Shown here: piece after piece, positions 58,811 to 64,000 of the stretch
How positions within the stretch are numbered: the stretch's first letter is position 1
How the letters are laid out: the number at the start of each line of letters is the position of its first letter
From: Geoanaerobacter pelophilus
GTDB lineage: Bacteria; Desulfobacterota; Desulfuromonadia; Geobacterales; DSM-12255
Direction of reading: 5' to 3'
Assembly (NCBI RefSeq): GCF_018476885.1
Contig: NZ_JAHCVJ010000004.1
Span: 310,001-374,000, forward strand
DNA length: 64,000 nucleotides
Notes under the pieces: generated by a model
The model's database searches: none
The model's input: only the letters and a program-made list of their open reading frames with translations
What the model was told of the DNA's origin: nothing
Program-made: the position numbers and the translations under genes

Positions 58811-59242
58811 ATGAAGCTTCACGAAAACCTCCAAGCACTGGGAAGTTCCGCAACTGCTTATCGCTATGACAACCCGGACCCGTCACTGCTCGAATCATTC
58901 CCCAGCCCGTTCGCCATTGGTGAACTAAACCCGGTTGGTGCCACCGGGACAATCCACATCGAATGCCCGGAGTTCACCTGCCTCTGCCCGCTGACCGGGC
59001 AGCCCGACTTTGCCAGGATCGTCATCGACTACCAGCCGGACAAGCTCTGCGTGGAGAGTAAAAGCCTGAAGCTGTACCTGGGATCGTTCCGCATGTTCGG
59101 TGAGTTTCACGAGGCCGGGGTTAACAGGATCTGCAATGACCTGGTCAAACTCCTCGCGCCGGTCAGTCTGACCGTGCGCGGAGAATTCACCCCTCGCGGC
59201 GGCATTCCTTTCTGGCCCACCGCCGAATACCGCAAACCGTAA
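58811..59242 (+). CDS. queF: NADPH-dependent 7-cyano-7-deazaguanine reductase QueF
   Basis: This 143-residue protein is a short (type I) QueF: the nucleophilic Cys lies in PEFTCLCPLTGQPDFA, and the QueF motif is ESKSLKLYLGSF. It reduces preQ0 to preQ1 in queuosine synthesis. GAGGAAAGG precedes the ATG. It is in line with the cytochrome and propeller genes, 21 bp after the latter, but a functional link is not obvious. Confidence 0.96.
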   Translation: MKLHENLQALGSSATAYRYDNPDPSLLESFPSPFAIGELNPVGATGTIHIECPEFTCLCPLTGQPDFARIVIDYQPDKLCVESKSLKLYLGSFRMFGEFHEAGVNRICNDLVKLLAPVSLTVRGEFTPRGGIPFWPTAEYRKP

Positions 59243-59301
59243 CAGCCCGGTTGTCAACCGACAGCACCTCTCACGCGTTAACTGGGCAGGAGGGTTTCCC
59301 C

Positions 59302-61080
59302 ATGAAAAGGCTTCTTGCCATCGCGGTAGTACTCTTTATCACCATTGTCCCCTTATATGCATCTGCGTCCTCAGGGTTGGCCCGCCTGTCATTAACCAAG
59401 GGCGAGGTGCTGCTTTTCGACGATGACAGTAACGACTGGGTGCCGACAACTGCCAACACCCCTGTCGAAGAGGGTGACCGAATCTGGTGCGCCAATGGCG
59501 CCAGGGCAGAAATCGAACTGCAAAACGGCAGCATCCTCCGTTTGGGGTCAAAAACTTCTATCGACATCGTGCGGCTCGACAACAACGAACAACAGGTTTA
59601 TCTCAGCAGCGGCCGCTTGTATGCCCGTACCTTCGAAGCGGACCGTGACCTGCAGATCAACAGCGATGATGCCACCATCAGTGTCGGCCGAAAAAGCCGG
59701 GTGCATATCGACCTTGTAGGGAGCGGCGATCCCGATACCGAGGTATCGGTCGTCAAAGGAACGGTCTACGTTGAAAGCGTTTCCGGCAAAACCCGGGTGA
59801 AGTCAGGCGAGACCCTGCTCTTTTCGGAAAACGGCGCTGAAGTCGCACCGCTCAATCCTCCCGACCAGTGGGAACAATGGAATGAAAAGCGTGACCGGAC
59901 GATATTCAAGCGGAAAGCTGCAAACCGCTACCTGCCCGAAGAGCTGGTGATCTATGAAGAAGAACTGGCAAGCAACGGCGAGTGGGTACCCATTGAAGAA
60001 TACGGTTATGCCTGGCGCCCGACCATTGCCGTAGGTGTCGATTGGACGCCCTATCAACAGGGACGCTGGGTCTGGCGCAGAGGCAGCTATGTTTGGATTG
60101 CTTCGGAACCATGGGGCTGGGCGCCACACCACTACGGCCGGTGGCAATATAGCCAAAGATACGGCTGGTGCTGGCTCCCGCCGCGCAGAGGTGATGTCTA
60201 CTGGTCTCCGGGCTATGTAGCCTGGGTAGACACGCAAAGCGACCTGGCCTGGGTGCCGCTTGCCCCTGGCGAAATCTATTATGGCTATGGCAATTACGGC
60301 AGCCTCAGTATCAACATTACCAACGTTGACCGCCGCACTGTAATCAGGCCGATCACGAACTATCGCAACCTGAGGGTCAGGAACGCGGTCACAGTCATCG
60401 AGAGGAACGCCTTCACCAGTGGCAGAGGCGCACCGCGACAAGGTCGACCCGCCGGCTTAGAGCGCTACCAGGGGCTGACTGCCCCGCCGCAAACAAGGCC
60501 TGCAGCCCGTGAGGCACGGATGCCGCTGGTCAGAAAAATCGCGCCTGAAAGCAGGCCCCCGGCATCCGTTATCCGCAGCCATCCGGCACCGCTGAAGGAG
60601 CGCTTCCCCCGGCTTGAGCCGGAACGGCGCAGAGTCGCGCCAGAGAGGAAAACAGAACCGCTGCAAGTCCGACCGACTTCGCCGGCTGACCGACATCAGG
60701 CGCCGCAACAGCGAGTTGTCCCTGCTCCCCAGGCAAAGCCCGCCGGGACACCGATTACAGAGCAGCCGGCTCAGGAAAGACGGCGACGTGAACCGGTGCA
60801 ACCGGCACAACAACCCGTTCCAGCAAGAACTGAACAGCAGGTAAAACCAGAGGCAAGACCGGCATCCGGAGAATCCCGCAGCGAAGGTCGCAAGGCCGAC
60901 CATGAGCGTCAGCCCCGGATGGAATCAAAACCAGCCACCACGACAACCCCGCGTCCGGAAACCAGGCAGGGGCAACCGCGACGGGTCTGGCAGATTGCTC
61001 CGCGTGAAACCCCGAAAGAAACATCGAAAGAAACTGCTCCTGTCGAAAAACAGGAACCGAGGCAGCGCAGGGAGCGCTAA
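59302..61080 (+). CDS. FecR-domain / DUF6600 secreted protein
   Basis: The protein is 592 residues from ATG 59302, chosen for the GGAGGG before it and the signal peptide (LLAIAVVLFITIVPLYASA). A FecR-like beta domain covers about residues 25-165 (TKGEVLLFDDDSNDWVPT, EGDRIWCANGARAEIEL, VSVVKGTVYVESVSG). A tryptophan-rich DUF6600 segment is at about 205-300 (YGYAWRPTIAVGVDW, GRWVWRRGSYVW, WGWAPHHYGRWQYS). The last 220 residues are disordered, rich in Pro, Arg, Gln and Glu. It is a predicted periplasmic or surface protein of unknown role. A glycine-zipper lipoprotein gene follows after 31 bp. Confidence 0.82.
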   Translation: MKRLLAIAVVLFITIVPLYASASSGLARLSLTKGEVLLFDDDSNDWVPTTANTPVEEGDRIWCANGARAEIELQNGSILRLGSKTSIDIVRLDNNEQQVYLSSGRLYARTFEADRDLQINSDDATISVGRKSRVHIDLVGSGDPDTEVSVVKGTVYVESVSGKTRVKSGETLLFSENGAEVAPLNPPDQWEQWNEKRDRTIFKRKAANRYLPEELVIYEEELASNGEWVPIEEYGYAWRPTIAVGVDWTPYQQGRWVWRRGSYVWIASEPWGWAPHHYGRWQYSQRYGWCWLPPRRGDVYWSPGYVAWVDTQSDLAWVPLAPGEIYYGYGNYGSLSINITNVDRRTVIRPITNYRNLRVRNAVTVIERNAFTSGRGAPRQGRPAGLERYQGLTAPPQTRPAAREARMPLVRKIAPESRPPASVIRSHPAPLKERFPRLEPERRRVAPERKTEPLQVRPTSPADRHQAPQQRVVPAPQAKPAGTPITEQPAQERRRREPVQPAQQPVPARTEQQVKPEARPASGESRSEGRKADHERQPRMESKPATTTTPRPETRQGQPRRVWQIAPRETPKETSKETAPVEKQEPRQRRER

Positions 61081-61111
61081 CTCCATACGGCAGCGCAGAA
61101 GGAGATGAGCA

Positions 61112-61582
61112 ATGAAACGTTATTATTCATTTTTTGTCGCAGTAGGTATCGCAGCCATGTTGCTTGCCGGATGCGCCACCCAGCGTCAGGCTACCGGCAG
61201 CGCGATCGGTGGTACCTACGGAGGTATTGCCGGAGCCATCCTTGACGCCAAGAACCCCTGGCGAGGCGGGGTATTGGGAGCGGCACTCGGAGCCCTTGCC
61301 GGAGCAACCATAGCCGACATCTCAGAGCAGGGTGCCCGTCAGGCAGCATCATCAGGCAGGCCTGTCGAATATCGCACCGAAGACCATCGGGCCCAGTATT
61401 ATGCAGAACCAGAAGGTTATGACACTGCCCGTAACTGTCGCAAGGTCAAGGAAAAGGTGTATGTAGAGGGGAGACTGGTAAAGAGGCGGACCGTGCTTTA
61501 CTGCGATCAGCCGGCGCCCCCTCCCCCGCCGCGATACCGCTACGAGCGGCGTTACGACCGCTATGAAAATGACGACGATTGA
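61112..61582 (+). CDS. Glycine-zipper lipoprotein
   Basis: The 156-residue protein has a lipobox (AAMLLAGC) and a glycine-zipper hydrophobic segment (GSAIGGTYGGIAGAILDA, then GGVLGAALGALAGATIADI) at about residues 30-75. The tail holds a CRKVKEKVYVEGR-type segment and ends YRYERRYDRYENDDD. Such proteins resemble the YMGG/SLyB-like group that sits in the outer membrane. The gene follows the DUF6600 gene and ends before a strong terminator. Confidence 0.78.
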   Translation: MKRYYSFFVAVGIAAMLLAGCATQRQATGSAIGGTYGGIAGAILDAKNPWRGGVLGAALGALAGATIADISEQGARQAASSGRPVEYRTEDHRAQYYAEPEGYDTARNCRKVKEKVYVEGRLVKRRTVLYCDQPAPPPPPRYRYERRYDRYENDDD

Positions 61583-61603
61583 TCAATTCGCAGTGCAACT
61601 GAA

Positions 61604-61643
61604 CAAAAAAATGACCGCCCAGCAACTGGACGGTCATTTTTTT
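61604..61643. terminator. Bidirectional terminator after the glycine-zipper gene
   Basis: AAAAAATGACCG and CGGTCATTTTTTT pair around an inner CCAG-CAA-CTGG hairpin, with T-runs in both directions. It serves the convergent EamA gene too. Confidence 0.9.
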
Positions 61644-61677
61644 AGAAAGAATCAGTGGACATCGTCATAGCCCAAGC

Positions 61678-62589
61678 TCATTCCTTATATCGTTCCCGCA
61701 GCCGCCATTCCACGATCAAACGGAACAGCAGCGGCACCAGCACCGCCAGGAAGATCAGGCCACAGCCAATCCATTCTCTGGTACCCAACCGTTCCCCCAG
61801 GAAGATAAACCCTGCAACAAGGCTCCAGACCGGGTCAAGGGTGTATACCAAGCCGGCCCTGGTCGGTGTTGTGTAGCGCTGATACCGGTTCTGCAAGGTA
61901 AAACAGAGGACTGTCGGAAAAATCGCGCAATATACCAGGGAAAGAATGCCGGTCTGGCTGATGCTGTAAACATGGGACCCGGTCAGCAGCACAGCCGTCC
62001 CCGACATGATGGCAACCGTTATGAACTGGACCAGGGAGATGAGATATACGTCATCATTGCGCAGCACCTTCGAGACCGAAATGATGTGAATGGCGATGAA
62101 CGCCGCGCAGAGAGTCGAAATCAGATCACCCTGATTGAACCCGGCACCTCCCGACGCCAGGAGCCAGATGCCGACCACAGCCAGAACAATCCCGGCCATG
62201 TTTGCCCGTCCTACGCGATCCCGCCAGACCAAGGCACAAACCAGCGGGATAAACAGCACGAACATGTTGTTGAGAATGCCGGCTCGCGAGATGCTGGTGC
62301 CGCGCACCCCGAAAACGAACATCAGGTTGGTCATCCCCAGAGCCAGACCGACCAACGCTCCCCTGCGCACGATATCCAGGGTCAATCCTCTCAGCCGTGT
62401 TGAGCAGACGATAAGCATGATGACCGAGGCCAACAAGAACCGGATAAAAACAAAATTGGTTGGTGGCACTTCCTTCAGCCCCAGCTTGTTGAACAGGAAG
62501 CTACCCCCCCAGAAAAATGTGGTGAGGATGAGGAACGAATAGACCTTGAGCGGTGAAGGCTGGTTTTCTCTAACAGAATTATTTTCCAT
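61678..62589 (-). CDS. EamA/DMT-family transporter
   Basis: The protein is 303 residues from ATG 62589. It has ten hydrophobic segments in two EamA repeats, with FLILTTFFWGGSFLFNKLGL, LGMTNLMFVFGVRGTSIS and LDPVWSLVAGFIFLGERL in the conserved places. Members export metabolites such as amino acids or drugs. The substrate cannot be told. The gene is divergent from the ABC exporter gene with 69 bp between starts, and it has only a weak ribosome binding site. Confidence 0.88.
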   Translation of the reverse strand: MENNSVRENQPSPLKVYSFLILTTFFWGGSFLFNKLGLKEVPPTNFVFIRFLLASVIMLIVCSTRLRGLTLDIVRRGALVGLALGMTNLMFVFGVRGTSISRAGILNNMFVLFIPLVCALVWRDRVGRANMAGIVLAVVGIWLLASGGAGFNQGDLISTLCAAFIAIHIISVSKVLRNDDVYLISLVQFITVAIMSGTAVLLTGSHVYSISQTGILSLVYCAIFPTVLCFTLQNRYQRYTTPTRAGLVYTLDPVWSLVAGFIFLGERLGTREWIGCGLIFLAVLVPLLFRLIVEWRLRERYKE

Positions 62590-62658
62590 GGACAACCGGC
62601 AAGATACACAGGTTGACTTGCCGGTGTCAAATGAGTAGTTTGTTCAGGGGAGAGTCTG

Positions 62659-64000
62659 ATGCGATCTGGCGGGATATATGAAGACGAAATTGTCGGCAAA
62701 GCCTATGACTGGGCGCTCATGCTGCGCTTCTTCAGATATCTCAAACCATATCGATTGCTGGTGCTGCTCACTCTGGCCATCCTGCCGCTGACCACTGCCG
62801 CCAAGCTTGCCCAACCGCTGCTGATCAAACTCGCCATCGACAATCATATTGTAACCGGTCAGATGCAGGGGGTGCCGCAGCTCGCTGCCGGCTTTCTGGC
62901 CCTGATCTTGGCCGAATCGATTATGTCGTTTGCTGAAGTCTGGCTGCTGCAGTATATCGGGCAACGGGTTATGCAGGACCTCCGGATGGAGCTGTTCGTC
63001 CATGTGCAGGGGCTTTCAACGTCCTTTTACGACCGGACCCCCACCGGCAGCCTGGTAACACGGCTGACTAACGATGTGGAAGTCCTGGGTGAAATGTTTG
63101 CTGCCGGGATTATCACTGTCGTCGGCGATTTGCTGCTGCTGACCGGTATCGTCGGCGTAATGCTCTGGATGAATCTCAGGCTTTCACTGGCCACTTTTTC
63201 GGTACTGCCGCTCCTTTTCTGGGTCGCTTTTGCCTTCCGCCGCAGGATGCGCGCCGCCTTTCGCAAGGTACGGTCACGGCTGGCAACTCTGAACAGCTCA
63301 CTGAACGAAAGCATCGGCGGTATCTCAATAATCCAGCTATTCAACCACCAGCGATCAGAACAGGCAGAGTTTCGCAAGCTGAATGCGTCTTACCGGGACG
63401 CCAATATGCCGGTGATAACCTGGGATGCCTCACTTTACGCAGCAGTTGAGGCGCTCTCCTCGGTGGCGGTGGGCCTCATGATCTGGTACGGCGGAGGTGA
63501 AATAATCCGCGGTGCCCTGACCTTCGGCGCATTGGTCGCTTTTATCCAGTACATCGAGAAGTTTTTCTCGCCGATTCGCGATCTCTCGGCAAAATACTCG
63601 GTGATGCAAGGGGCCATGGCCGCGCTTGAACGACTGTTCAACCTGCTAGATACCAGAGAGCAGCTGCCGGAGCCGTCACAAAGCGAGACAGTAGCCCCTT
63701 CCCCGGCTTTTTCCGTCATCGACTTCAAAGATGTGTGGTTTGCCTACAAGGGCGAAGACCATGTCTTGAAGAACTTCAGCCTCAGGATTTCCCGAGGTGA
63801 AAAAATCGCTTTGGTAGGAGAGTCCGGCGGAGGTAAGACGACCGTAACCCGGCTGTTGTCAAGGCTATACGACATAAATAGCGGGAGCATCACCATAGAC
63901 GGGACCGATCTCCGCTTGATGCCCGTGCGCGAACTGCGGCAAATAATAGCTATCGTCCTCCAGGACCCATATCTTTTCACTGGAACGGTCGAAGACAACA
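62659..64000 (+). CDS. ABC exporter, fused permease and ATPase (partial, runs off window)
   Basis: About 447 residues are present from ATG 62659 (GGGGAG upstream); the frame is still open at the window end. Residues 25-320 form a six-helix type IV exporter domain (LVLLTLAILPLTTAAKLAQPLL, DRTPTGSLVTRLTNDVEVLG). The ATPase domain begins near 350 (VIDFKDVWFAYKGE), with Walker A VGESGGGKTT and the Q-loop VLQDPYLFTGTVEDN. It fits the MsbA/LmrA-like half-transporter group with one permease and one ATPase per chain. The substrate is unknown. It often occurs beside a second half-transporter, which would lie to the right. Confidence 0.92.
   Translation, partial: MRSGGIYEDEIVGKAYDWALMLRFFRYLKPYRLLVLLTLAILPLTTAAKLAQPLLIKLAIDNHIVTGQMQGVPQLAAGFLALILAESIMSFAEVWLLQYIGQRVMQDLRMELFVHVQGLSTSFYDRTPTGSLVTRLTNDVEVLGEMFAAGIITVVGDLLLLTGIVGVMLWMNLRLSLATFSVLPLLFWVAFAFRRRMRAAFRKVRSRLATLNSSLNESIGGISIIQLFNHQRSEQAEFRKLNASYRDANMPVITWDASLYAAVEALSSVAVGLMIWYGGGEIIRGALTFGALVAFIQYIEKFFSPIRDLSAKYSVMQGAMAALERLFNLLDTREQLPEPSQSETVAPSPAFSVIDFKDVWFAYKGEDHVLKNFSLRISRGEKIALVGESGGGKTTVTRLLSRLYDINSGSITIDGTDLRLMPVRELRQIIAIVLQDPYLFTGTVEDN

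Noticed and set aside
61678-64000. EamA exporter and ABC exporter as one operon
   Set aside because: They are on opposite strands and diverge from a 69-bp gap.

Overview
The window looks like chromosome from a member of the Geobacteraceae/Desulfuromonadales. The grounds are multiheme c-type cytochromes with CxxCH motifs (one with twelve, one with five), an hrcA-grpE-dnaK-dnaJ and groESL heat-shock block with CIRCE operators, a Dcu-type C4-dicarboxylate carrier under a sigma-54 activator, many PAS/HD-GYP signalling proteins, a Kup transporter behind a c-di-AMP-type riboswitch, and DUF507, DUF190, DUF3187 and DUF6600 proteins often seen in that group. This assignment rests on gene content and protein style, not on a database search. 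I see no phage, insertion sequence, plasmid genes, CRISPR array, rRNA or tRNA; this is mostly core genome.

Layout. 1-1096: end of a putative DNA-repair radical SAM protein and its DUF4130 partner. 1130-4628: a TetR-family repressor with a clear operator, an ABC1/UbiB-family kinase and a B12-binding radical SAM enzyme (candidate hopanoid C-3 methylase). 4665-9775: signalling block with a multi-PAS histidine kinase, two HD-GYP proteins and a lone PAS protein. 10009-14792: a sensor kinase with a periplasmic solute-binding domain, an NtrC-type regulator and a Dcu transporter, with three palindromic enhancer sites and a sigma-54 promoter before the transporter. 14850-15583: DUF190 and the CrcB fluoride channel. 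15983-24988: a 3001-residue cyclic beta-1,2-glucan synthase-like protein. 25064-27550: DUF4139 protein, secreted cyclophilin, TatA/B subunit. 27609-32411: complete tolQ-tolR-tolA-tolB-pal-cpoB cluster on the minus strand. 32671-34720: nitrilase-family amidase and HemW. 34831-43550: hrcA, grpE, dnaK, dnaJ, a PLD-family protein, two DUF507 proteins, a lipoprotein, groES and groEL. 43771-45820: kup and its riboswitch. 46042-53844: ileS, lspA, a glycosyltransferase, a YbgC-type thioesterase, HU and a class A penicillin-binding protein. 53979-61582: outer-membrane DUF3187 protein, 12-heme cytochrome, 5-heme c554-like cytochrome, a Yellow/MRJP-like lipoprotein, QueF, a FecR/DUF6600 protein and a glycine-zipper lipoprotein. 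61678-64000: an EamA exporter and the start of an ABC exporter that runs off the window.

The most notable non-coding signals are: (1) a two-copy palindromic repeat family of about 107-111 bp, one copy in the predicted 5' leader of the tol operon and one in the 3' region of groEL, in the same orientation relative to the transcript; (2) a c-di-AMP (ydaO/yuaA-type) riboswitch with an intrinsic terminator before kup; (3) three ATAACC-N3-GGTTAT sites upstream of a sigma-54 promoter before the Dcu gene; (4) a 12-bp inverted repeat overlapping the -10 box of the tetR operon; (5) two CIRCE elements. All matches were made by eye; no homology search or folding program was run.
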